Made by a program: the position numbers and the translations under genes. 64,000 nt of DNA from Actinospineispora spinosispora DSM 44797 (lineage in GTDB: Bacteria > Actinomycetota > Actinomycetes > Mycobacteriales > Pseudonocardiaceae): the NCBI RefSeq assembly GCF_000429025.1, contig NZ_AUBB01000020.1:248001-312000 (forward strand). Direction: 5' to 3'. Under the pieces are notes generated by a model that made no database searches, was not told the origin of the DNA, and was given only the letters and a program-made list of their open reading frames with translations. Shown piece by piece: positions 33,701-45,700 of the stretch (position 1 is the first letter of the stretch; every line of letters begins with the position of its first letter).

Positions 33701-36700
33701 TGTCTGAAGAAGCCCGCCATATTTCCGGAGCCGATACCGCCACACCTTCGGCGGCCTCGGTCTTCAACTTTATACCTACCAAGGCCGAACCAGGAGTTGA
33801 CTTGGTCGATGACTCCGCCGAGTTCTCGCTCGATCGCTCTGGTAAATGTTCGAAGAACAACCGAGCCACACCGTCGAAGACCGCGGTCTCGATCACCATG
33901 CGTAGCCCAAGGCCGTGGGTGAACGACGAGGGGTCGCCCTCGGATTTCTGCTGACTGAACTCTCCGGTGGCCGAGACACCGAGACCGAAAGCCTCTTCCG
34001 GTCGTCCGCCCACACTTCCCTGTATCTGGTTTCGGTTGATCTGCCGCGACCCTGAATTGACCACCCTGGTCACGTCAATTCTGGCAAATATGTCATCGTT
34101 GGAGATAGTGCGTAGGTGACTGAGCTGTTGGATCATCCCGGTGATCCGTATAGCGCCCAAGCCGCTGGTCAGCGGAATGTCATAGTGGTCACCGCCGCTG
34201 AGCGCCTTCAGCTCGGATTGCACGACGGTGAGGCTCAGATGTGCCTCGATCTCCGCCTGCACCTGAGGCCATTTCTCGCCGAACTGCTGCTGCCCCCATG
34301 CCACGGCGGTGTGCTGCGCCAAGAGCGCGGGTACCCCTTGACGATCCGGATGCCCGTGATCGTCGAGTGCGTGCAGATCCAGCACCACATCGTTGACACC
34401 CGCAGCCATGGTCTGGGTAATCCGCGCCGGCGGCAGCAGGTGCTTGGCCACCGGAACACGGTGACTCGGCACCTCGTCGCGGGGCATCACCACAGGAACG
34501 TCAGGCAACATCACCGAGGTCAGCGGTTGCGAAAATCGTACGTCCGCGCCCAATGGGTCGGGCACGATGCGCTTCAGTCCGGAGAGATCGAACCACATGG
34601 TCGCGTCGATCAGCAGAGCCGAACCAGGCTCCTTGGTCCTGCTCCGCGAATCAGCCTGCACCCGGACGCTCATCGCAACCGACTGGAATCGGTCACGAAC
34701 GAACCTCGGCCCGTACCGGAGACCGATCCTATGCAATCTGGCGATTGCGTGCCCTCCGAAAAGCGTACGTTCCATCTTTTCATCGAAATCACCTATAGTA
34801 GCCGAGCCAGCGGCACCATCGGTGAATTCGAACGCTGGGTACGCCCTTTGAAGAGAGTCGGGTCGCACATTGGTCGCAATTGATCCATATTTGATGTCGC
34901 CGCTCAAAGTCGACGTATCCACGTGAATGGAGTCAGGTTCGCGACTCAACGAGGACAACACCGGTTCGAGCGCCTTCAACTGCAACTTCCGAGCGAGCAC
35001 CGGCCGAAGTTCCGCGATCTCCCGCGCGGAGAGATCGCCACTCATATTCCTCACGAGGCCATCAACCAGGAAATCATCCGACAGCTTGATAGGCATGACG
35101 TGGTCGACCGCACCAAGCAGTCCGTACTTCTCGATACGCTCAGGCCCGACAAACGATTCCAGCCGATCGTCGGAGACCACCGCGGGACTAGTCTTGGGTT
35201 TTCCGGCCAACTGCCACACATCGTCGACGTAATGTCCGGTTGAATTCCCCTTCACGCTCCGGCGAATCCTATTGTGCTGCGCGCCGACACTGTACTGCTG
35301 GACCGGCGTCGCCTTGGCTCCGTGACCGCCGACCAGGTTCGCGTCGCCGTCTATCAGAGTCAGGTTCGGATGGCTCACCAACAGTTCCAGCAGCGGCGAG
35401 TTGCCCAGTACCGGTCGCACGGTCGGACGAAGGCTGAACAGCGACCACCACCGACCACCGCCGATCTGGTAGCCGACGACGTGGGAATATCCTGCCTCGC
35501 GCCCGCGACCGACCTCGGACAACAGCGCCGTCAGGTGTTTCGTCAGGTCTGGGTGGGCCGCTAGTTCCCGCCCCAACCCGTTGAGTGTGGTGGCCAGCGC
35601 GGCGTCGTGCACCACGACCTGGATCGGCTGCTGATCGGCGATCCGGAGCAGCCCGGCGACCGCGCTGTTACCCCGTGGAGTCAGAGTGACCGTGTCGGAC
35701 GACTCGATGTAGTACTGCATCGGCTGTAGATCGGTGCGCACGTTGCCGCGCCGGCCAACCGGCTCGACGTCGGTCTCATCAGACTGGTGGGCAACGGCGT
35801 CCTTGAACCTGATGATGTCCGTGGGTTCGAGCGCCTCCATGTTCACGCCGTCGAGCTGACCCGAGGCGGCCGCGTGGACCGCAGCACGCGCCGGGTTGCT
35901 GGCCAGATAGGACGCGAACACGGTCTGAATCGCATCGGGCGGCGCAGCCGTCTGTTGACCGGGCTTCGTCTGCTGGCCAACCGGCGCGGTCTCCGTCCCA
36001 GGTGGCACTGTGGCTGTGGTGTCCTCACCGGCCAGGTGCCGCGAGGTGGCCGGCTCATGATCGGTCTGCACACCCAGTGGCGTGTGCTCGAACTCCTCGT
36101 CGCCTTGAGTCGGCTGTTGCTCCTGTTCCGAGGGCGAGGTATGCCGCAACCGGTCTAGCGCAGCACTCGCCGACGCGAGCAGCTCCGAGTACTCATGCAG
36201 CTCCTGCTCGTTCATCACCACACTCGAGTCGGACTGGTCCGCATGGCTGGACTCGCTCAGCGCGTCGTCACCGGCGCTCTGCTGAACCGCGTTGTCCAGA
36301 CCGACGGCGCCCTGCCGCGCCGCCCTCTCGTACTCAGCGTTGTCATCCTCCAGCCGCTGCAACCAGTAACCTGCGTCTTCGGCTGGCAACGGCTGGGGGC
36401 CCAGGTTGACGGCACTCGACTGCGCACTTTCCGGCTGGCCCGCCGACCGCCACTCGTTCTGCTCTCCGTGCAGTGTCTCCAGCGCGGCCGCCGCGGCATG
36501 CATCAGCGCGGCATCCTCGGGGCTCCAGCCCGACTCATCGCCCAACCAGTCAGACACAAGCCACCACATATCGCTCAACGTCTGCACCGTGTCGGCGGAT
36601 CCCTCGTGGCGCATCAGCCGATCCACGGCCGACGCGGCCTGTTGAGTGACCTCGACGTCCTCTCCGGCCAGCCGATTCACCACATCCACGAACGGCCTCA

Positions 36701-39700
36701 GTGCAGTGACGGCAGCCGCGACCAGCCCGGACGGCACATCCGACTCGGACTGCGCTGCCTCGCTCCGGTCATGGTCGACCGCCGTCTGGTCCAGGCCGTC
36801 CAGAGTGAGGTTGTCCTGCTGTGCCGCGGTCTCGTACCCAGCATTCCGCTGCTCCGACGACGTCAACGACGCACTGGCGTCCTGCCTCGCATCGGCCGGA
36901 GAGATCACAGAGCCCTCGTGCAGCGACGACACATCGTCCAGCAATTGGCTACCGCGGTCACCACTGCTGACGCTGCTGACGTCCACCGACCTCGGCTCAG
37001 CGTCCAGGAATGCCGAGTACGCAGGTTCGGTGGCCTCCCCATGGGGCGTGGCCTGGCCGTAGCCGGCCCGGGCCGGGTCGGCCCCCGATTTCGCCGTCGA
37101 CTCCGACTGCGGCTCCGGAACCAGCTGGCCATGCGCATCCGCTGTGCCCGACGCCTGCCAGCCAGCCTCGACCACCGTGCCGACGGAATTTCGCGTCACC
37201 GCAAGCAAGGTCCCCGCATACGCCGGATCATCCAGCAAACGACGAATCGGAACGACGCGGTCACCCGCCGCACGCTGCGGATCAATCGCAACCACGCCGG
37301 CGTCACTTGAACGATACAGCCATATCGCATGGCCAATACGAGTCGGCCGATCCAACAATACCTGCGCCGACCAACCCACCCTCGGCGCGTGAGAACCACC
37401 CAACAACGACCGCTCAAGCGCAGCCCAACTCCCTGCCGGGACCCACACCGCACCCGGCGCAACCCGACCACGGATACCACCCGTGTCCACCACAAAATCG
37501 TCCACCGACACACCAGCGGGCAAACCCGCCGGATACAACCCTTGACCAACAGCCCCCTGCAACACCACACACAAATCTGGATCAGAACGATGCCCATACT
37601 TTGCAAATGCATTGTCCGCAATAGCTACCAGCTGCTTCGTCGAATGCGGCCCCGCCGTATGCGGCAAGAACAACTCGTTGCCAAGCGTGACAGATGCACC
37701 CGCGGTTCCCGGCTCGCCCTGCAGTTTTTGCAACGCCACCATAGCGGTGTGCATCACCACGACATGCTGGATGCTCCAACCCGATTTCGCACCCAACAGT
37801 TCGGATGCACGCTGCCACACGTCGCTCAACACCTGGACCGTGTCATTCGACATCTCGCCATTAACCGCGAGATGAGCCAACGCCGACCCTACTTGATCCA
37901 TTTCCGAGGTGTGCTCGCCGGGCAAGCCGGCCACCACATCCAGTAGCGGCACTAGCGCCTTGACCGTCGCATTCTCCCGAATCATAGAGAATGCATTACC
38001 CAGGGAAGTGTGCGGAGACTGGACTATCAGCTGCGCCCGCTTCCGCGAGTTCACCAGCGCATCATTAATTTTGTGGAGATTCTCGCGCTTCTTCTCCCAG
38101 CTACTCCCTGGCAATTCAAGCTTCCTGATCAGCACTCCTGCCCCAGGACGTGCAAGCGGACTCTGGGTCGCCATCTCACCCAGGTCCGGCCCGATCAACT
38201 CGGTATTACGATACTCTTCGACGGTGACTGGACTACCGTAACCACCGTTGGGCATCATAGTGTTCAACGCGCCAGCACGTCGAATATCGCGCTGCGCCTG
38301 GGCATAGTCGCCGGCCTCGCGGGCCAACACCGCAACGACATCCAGCCAATTAAGATTGAACCAACTGACCCCAGCCCCCCAGCGAATCATTTCCCGCAGC
38401 GCTGCCTCGATCTCCGCGATCTTGGCCAACGTCAACCGGTCAGACTCCGCGGCGGCGGCGACGGTCTCGGCAGTAGTGGCGACAGCCCCGGCCTCGGCGG
38501 CGTGGGCCTGGACGTATGCAAGTTCCACATTGGCGTCGGCATTATCCTGAAGCACCTGCTGCGTTTGTTGACTTTCCGGGAGCGCAGCAACCAGCCCGTT
38601 GGCCCAGGCTACCTCCTCGGCCATCGAGGCAGCGCGGCTATTCGCAGCGGTCAATGCCACAGCGGACGCCTGAACAGTATGTTGGGCCACCCGCGCATGA
38701 CCAGCCGGACTGAATATTTCGTCGAAGCTGGCGTCGAATTCACTGAACACGCTGGCCTGATGTTCCCTGAGAAACTTGCGAACTTCCGGCGGAAGAGCCG
38801 TAGCGCCCATCCCCTGAACAGGGATGTATTCGGAGTACCACTCTCGGTTCAGAACTTGCGCTCTCTCCCCGAGAATCGCCGCCGCTGCGCTCAGGTACTT
38901 GTCCGCAATACGCCCCCGGAAGGCCGCGACACCTTCCAGCGAGTTGAATATGGCACTCCATCCTGGCGTGACCTTCTCAGCGCCAAGAACAGGACCGACA
39001 AGGGCGTCTCTAATTTTGTCAGCAAGCTTCAGGCCGCGCTCTAGAGACCGCTTAGCGGGCTCGAAATCTCCGATGTTTGCATCTCGCAAGAACTCGTACA
39101 GTCCATGTTGCGGGACCTGTACCCGAATAATGTTCGTCGTGTCCGATGGCCGGAGCGATCGATCGGCAGAGCTGACAATTGACGAATTTCGCGAGGCCGG
39201 AGAAACCATGTATCCGGCGTCGCTCGAGAATACACTACCGATCCTAGAAGACATCGATTCGTTATTGCCTGCCTGCCAGAGCCGATTCTGCCAGACGTCC
39301 GTGATGGCATCGGCCAGCTCGTCAGGATTCTGGCGGTCGCCGTCCACGACGACTACCGGAACAGCCAACCCCTGCACGACGAGGCTGTTAGACGGACTAT
39401 CGCTATCCCTCCAGGAAGCCACCGAGGCGAAAAACGTCGCGTCCGGGTGACTATACCTAGCAAACTCTTCAGCCCCGAAAAGACTTCTATTCTCGCCTGT
39501 CTGCCCGGGCACAAACACGACGAAGTTCTTCTTCGCAACCTGAACCACAAGGAGATTTTGCCTCCCGGCCAGCGCGGCCCCAATCCGCGCACCCGCCGGC
39601 CCATCATCAATGAAGAGCCCAGTCCGGGAATACGCTTTTCTGGTAAGATAGCTCAATTCCCAGCTCTCGGCCGGCTGCTCCAGATCAGCATGCTCCTGCC

Positions 39701-42700
39701 CCGACGACAGCTGCTGATCAGGCGCCACCATGCCGTAACCGCCCCAGGCCGGGTCGATCGCCGATAACGCCGTCGACTCCGACTGCGGCATCGGAACCAG
39801 CTGACCCTCAACCGCGGACTCCTGCCCGGTGTCCGCCTTCGACGAAACCGGCCCAGACAGCATCGCCGTGTCTGCAGTGGCGGCGCCCGATTCCAGGTAG
39901 TTCACCGCGGCACTTGAGGTGATATCGGTCGGGCGCTGCCCGGTCAGGTGGATCAGCTGCATCTGGTTCATGCGGTCAGCAGCGTGCGCGGAGCTCGACA
40001 CCGGAGCAGTGACCGGCGGCGCGTCCGAGGCGGTCATTGCCGAGGGTCCCATCCCCAGGTCAGCGCGGAATGCATCGATCGCCGCGCGCGCCGTGGTCAG
40101 CCGCTCGGTGTGCTGCTGGGACCAGTCCGATTCCCGATCCAGCCGGTCCGAGGCCGCCAGCCAGGTGTGGTCCAGCAGGTTGGCTACCGCCCCGTCGGCA
40201 GTGCCCGACCGGGCCGGCCCGGCCAACCAGGACCGCACGTCATTGACCAGGATGGTCTCCGCGGGGCTGGCCCCGGTCTGGGACAGCACGGTCAGCACCG
40301 GTGGCAGAGCGTCGACCAATCCCGCTGGAACAGTGGCCCGCGCCGCGGGGACGGGTGTGGAATCGGAGCTCGTCGACTCCGAAGCCTTCGACTCGGCAGA
40401 GCTTTCCTGCTCGGCCGCCGAGCCGGGTGCCCGCTGGTCGGACACGACCAGAGGCTCGACACCGGAATTGTGGCCAGGCAGGTCGTGCTCTGTCGTGCCG
40501 GCGGGCGCGGGCCGTGGGATGAACGGCCGCTCATCTGCCCGCCTGACCGCGGTACCGAACAGATCGCCGGCCCCAGTGTCGTGTTCGAGCCACGCCTGCC
40601 GATCGAGCGTGCCGTCCCCCAGCAGTGTGTCGTACGCGACGACGGTCTTCTGCCGGAAGTCCTCGCCTACCGCGGCGAACTGCTCAGGGGTCACATCCAG
40701 CCGATTCGGATCGTCGGTGTGCCCGACGATCCGATGGAAGTCCTCACCGGCGGCCCGCACCGCTCTGTCGCGGTCGGCCTCCTGCTGCAACAACCCCGAG
40801 GGCCCTGATCCGAAATGCGCACCAATGACGCCTGGCACATTTTCCACGCCGGCCCAACGCTGCTTCGCCACGTCGTCGACGATCTTCTTCCACTGCTCGC
40901 CGACCCGCTCGATGCTGTGCTGATCCAACCGGCCGCCACCGAAGACCCCAGGGTCGTGCGCGGCAACCGCGGCCGCGAGCCGCGAATTCCCGGAGGTCTG
41001 CAGCTCGTCGGCGAACTTGGCGAACTCCACCCGGTCCGCGATTCCTGCGTGCTGCCCGGCGAGGAAGTCTCGCCACGCTCGCCCACCTGCACCGCCGCGT
41101 ATTTCGCCGTGCGCCTGACGGAGGTCCCGGACCAGGTCCTTGCGCCCCCGATCGATCGCGGCCGGGGAGATCATCTCCGATGCGTCCAGACCGGCAGTGT
41201 GCTGGTCATAGTCCTGTGCGGCGGTGGTGATATCGCCTTCTCGGGTGTTCAGCTTGCCCAGGTCATCAGGAAGGCTGTCCAGCAGCCGCTGATGCGCGGC
41301 GGTGTTGTGGAGACCGTCGACCTTGGTCAGGATCTTGTTGAGCTGGCCCCTGCGCTGGGCACGTTCCTGCTCGATCGGGCTCAGGTCGTGCGATTTGTCC
41401 CGGAACGGCCCGTCGGGGTGATCCTTGAGCACATACAGGCCCAAGGACTCATCAAGCCGAACCGACTCCGGTGCTCGATGCAGGTCGCCACCCAAATTCC
41501 ACAACGGCATCTGCTGCTTGAGCTCCGCTGCGGATTCGGTGAACTTTTTGTCGAACTGCTGCCGGATGTGCTCCTTGGCGAAATAGCCCTCGGCCTTGCC
41601 GACAAAGCTGTCCAGAACATCCCGGAAGCCCTCGTCGGACTTGTCTCCCTCCGGCTGGAATCTGGCCGGTGTTTCACGCCTTGTGACCAGCGCATCCAAC
41701 ACAGCCGACTGGAATTCCTTCGCGGCGGTCGCGAAACCAGCGATGCCACCCGGCAGATCTCGTCCGCCGAGATGAGCATGCTTGAAGCTCTCGTATCCCT
41801 GCTGCAACTCCGCCTGCAGCCGGCCGTTGTCCTTGTTCAGTCGATCGGCCGCCGTCAGCCGGCCGTTGACCTCACCCTGCAGCCGCCGATACGCGCTATC
41901 CCAGTCGGCGTCCTTCGTCGGTGTGTGTTCCAGTTCTTCCGGCGCAACCGGCTGCTTCGGCGCAACCGGGGTCGCTGGTGTGACCGGGGCCGCTGGTGTG
42001 GCCGAACTGCCCTGGTCGAGCTCAGTGGGACGCTCGTCCGCTAGTGCCTGGTTCGCGCCCTGCTGGTCCGTCTGCCGTGGTTGCGCCTCTTCCGGGACGA
42101 ACGGCTGCTTGTTCGCCTTCTCGACTGCTGCCGTGAATAGGTCACCGCGCCCAGCGTCGTGCGCCAACCAGGCTTGCTGATCGAGTGTGCCGTCGCCGAA
42201 AATCTTGTCGTGCTCGATGACCGTCTTCTGCCGAAAGTTCGCACTGATCGCTGCCAGGTGGTCTTCGGCCAGCACCCGGCGATTCGGATCGTCGGAATGC
42301 CCGACGATCCGATGCAGGTCTTGCCCAGCACCCCGGAGCACTCGGGCGCGGTCAGCTTCCTGCATCAACAACGCGGCAGCAGAGGATTTCAGCCCGGCAA
42401 AATCCGGGCTCTCGGTATTGGCCGGCCAGCTCCGCCGCGCATTCTCGACTATATTTCTGCTGAACTGCTCGCCGGCCCGCTCGATACCGTCGTGGTCCAG
42501 CTTGCTTCCACCGAAGGGTCCGTTGTCGTGCACTGCCACGGCGTCGTCGAAAGCCCACTTCCCGTATGACTGCAGCCCGTTGGCGAATGTGGCGAACTGC
42601 ACCCGGTTCGGAATGTTGTCGGTCGCCTTCGCCAGTAGGTTCCGCCACTCCTTACCGTCGAGATTCTCCCCGTATTGTTTACGCAGATCCCGCGCAAGTT

Positions 42701-45700
42701 CTCGGCGGCCAAGCTCGGCGGCCGCCTGGGGAACCCTGCCGTAATCCAGTCCCGCAATGTGACGGTCGTACGCCTCCAGGACGGTCTTGACAGCGCTCTC
42801 CCGATGGTTCAGCCTGTTCAGCGCCTCGGGGATGCCGTCGACGAGCACACGTTGCGAACCCCGTTGGAGGACGCCGGCGTCCTCCCTGAGGATTTTGTTG
42901 AGCTGAGCCCTGCGCTTGGCGAATTCTTGCTCGATCAGGCTGAGATCGTGCGACTTGTCCCGGAACGGCCCATCCGGGTGCTCTGTGAGCACATAGAGAC
43001 CCAGCGACTCGTCGAACTTCACCGCGCCCGGAGCGTGAAACACCAGAGAATCGCCGGACAGGTGATCGTCGAGGTACGGTAGGTCGCGCAGGAATTGCTT
43101 TGCTTTGGCTTTGAATGCTGTCTCGAACGACTGCCGAATCTCTTCCTTGTGAAAGTATGACTCGGCTTTCCTGGAGAAACTGTCGAGGGTATCTTGAAAT
43201 CCGATCTCGGATTTGTCACCAAGTCCTCGCGGATTCATCCAGGTCGGCGTCTCGCGCCTCTTGGTGAGCGCATCGAGAAGGTCCGATCGGAATTCTTGCG
43301 TGACGGCGTTGAAGCCGTCGCTGCCCTCGGGCAGACCTCGGCCACCGTACTGGTCGTTGTGCTGGAACCGTCGGTACGCCCGCTGCAGCGCTTCCTGCAC
43401 CAGGTTGTCGTTCTTGGTCAGCTGCGCGCCGGCGCTCAGCTGGCCATCAAGCTGCGTACGCAGGTTCGTATATGTCTGGTCCCAGGTGGCTTCCTTCGAC
43501 GGCCCGCCGTGGGAGGCCAACACCGAGTGGTCGACAAGACCGGACGTCTCGTGCGACGTGACGCTACTGTGCTCAACGCCGTTGTCGTGGTGGCTGTCGC
43601 TGCCGCTCACCGCTCTCTGCGAGGACGTACTGCTCTCGACGTCGCCATGCTTGATCTCGGACACCGTGTCGGGGTCGCCGGCCGCGGACTGGTGTCCGGC
43701 CTCGATGTTCGGTGCCGTCACGCCAGACTGTGCCGGCGCGCCGGCCGCCTGATCGGTAGAGCCCGCGGACTCGACCGGGCCGGCCGAGATGACACCGGCC
43801 GGTTGCCCGAGCGACGGCCCACTGCTCTGGTCGGAGTCCGTCTCTTGATCCGCAACGCCGCTCAGTCCGACAACAACGCCGCTACCAGCCGCGGCCGTCA
43901 GGCCCGGACCTGAACCGACCAGATCCTGGCCACCAGCGCTGGGCCCACGCACCGGCGTCGAACTCAGCTCGGTGGAGTTTTGGCCGGTCGGTCGCTGCTG
44001 AGCAGCGGAGCGCTGTCCGACGTCGGCCTTCGCCGACACCGGTTCGGTTTGCTTGACCGCGCCACTCGAGGTGGAACCGGCCGGTCGCTGCTCGACCGGA
44101 ACCTTCAGCTGCTGGCCATTTCCGGCCTCCACCTCACTACCGCGACCGGATTGCTGCTTCGTCTCATCAGCGGTGTTCTGTCCGATACGTTCAGGTCGCC
44201 GCGGTGCTGGGTGCGTCGTCGCGAGTTCGCCCGCGCTGGCATTTGCCGACTCCGAGCTCTTCGCAGCGGCCGAGTCTTTCGCCGCGGCCGGAGTGTCGGG
44301 CGTGGTCGGACGGCCCGGTTCGACGGCCGGTTTGTCCTGGCCGGTGTGTGGTTCAGCGGGACGCTCGTCGAGCGCGACTGGAGCGCGCGCCGGCTTGTCC
44401 TCCGGTGTCGGTTCTGTCCTTCTAGGAACGTAGGGCCGCTCGTCTGCCGCCTTGATTGCCGAGCCGAACAGATCACCATGTGTCGAATCGTGCTCGAGCC
44501 AGGCATGCCGATCGAGGGTGCCGTCCCCGAATATCTTGTCGTGCTCAAAGACGGCCTTGGTGCGGAGGCCCTGTTCTATCGCGTCCCGATGGTCATCGGC
44601 AACGTTCAACCGATCCGGATCGGAGCGATGCCCGATGATCCGCTGAATGTCATCGCCCGCTCCGCGCACCACCCCGGTACGCACAGCTTCCTGTTGCAGC
44701 AATCGGGCGGGCCCAGGCTTCAACGCCGCAAAATGCTGCTCCACAGTACTCGGCAGGTCGTCGGTGCCAGCCCACCGCCGGATGGCGACACCGTCCAGGA
44801 TTTTTCTCCACTGCGCGCCAACCCGGTCGATACTGTCCTGGTCAAGCTTGTTGAAACCAAAAGGTCCAGGGTCATGCGCGGCGAGAGCGTCGTCGAACAT
44901 CTCGCGTCCGACGGTGTGCACCTCGTCGGCGAGTTTGGCAAGCTGAAACCGCTCCGAGACGTGTGCCGCTTCCTTGTTCAGCAAGGTTCGCCACGCACCA
45001 TCGCGGAGCTCGCCGTAACCCTTACGCAGATCCCGTACCAGGTCCTGGCGTCCTCGATCGATCGCGCTCTCCGACACGAAATCCCAGCTGTGCAGGAGTT
45101 CCGAACCGTCCAGGCCCGCCATGTGCTGGTCGTACCGATGCACAGCGGTCTGGATATCACCCTCGCGAGTGTTGATCTTGTTAAGTTCGTCGGGTAGTTC
45201 CTCCAAGAGCTGCTGGTAGGCGGACTTGTCCTGGAGTCCGCCCTCTCTTTCCAGAATGTTATCGAGCTCTGCCCTCCCCTTGGCATGCAACTGTTCGACC
45301 GGGCTCAGGTCATGTGTCCTGTCTCGGAACGCCCCATCCGGGTGGTCCATCAGTACGTGTTGGCCCAGCGACTCGTCGAACCGGATGGTTTCCGGAGCTC
45401 GGGGCGACTCGAAATCATCACCCATGTTCCAGCGTGGTGTCTCGTGCTTGAATGCCGCTACCTGACTGACGAAATTCCGGTCGTACTGCTGACGGATGTC
45501 CTCCTTGCGAAAATAGTCCGCCGCCTTGCCCTGGAAATCGATGAGTACGTCGTGATATGCCTTCTCCGACTTATCGCCATGCGGAAGCCACCTATCCGGT
45601 GTCTCACGCTTGGCGACTACGGCATCCAGCAAGTCGGAGCGGAATGCCTTCACCGCGGCCTGGTACCCGGCGCTGTCCAGGGGCACACCGTGGGCACCGA

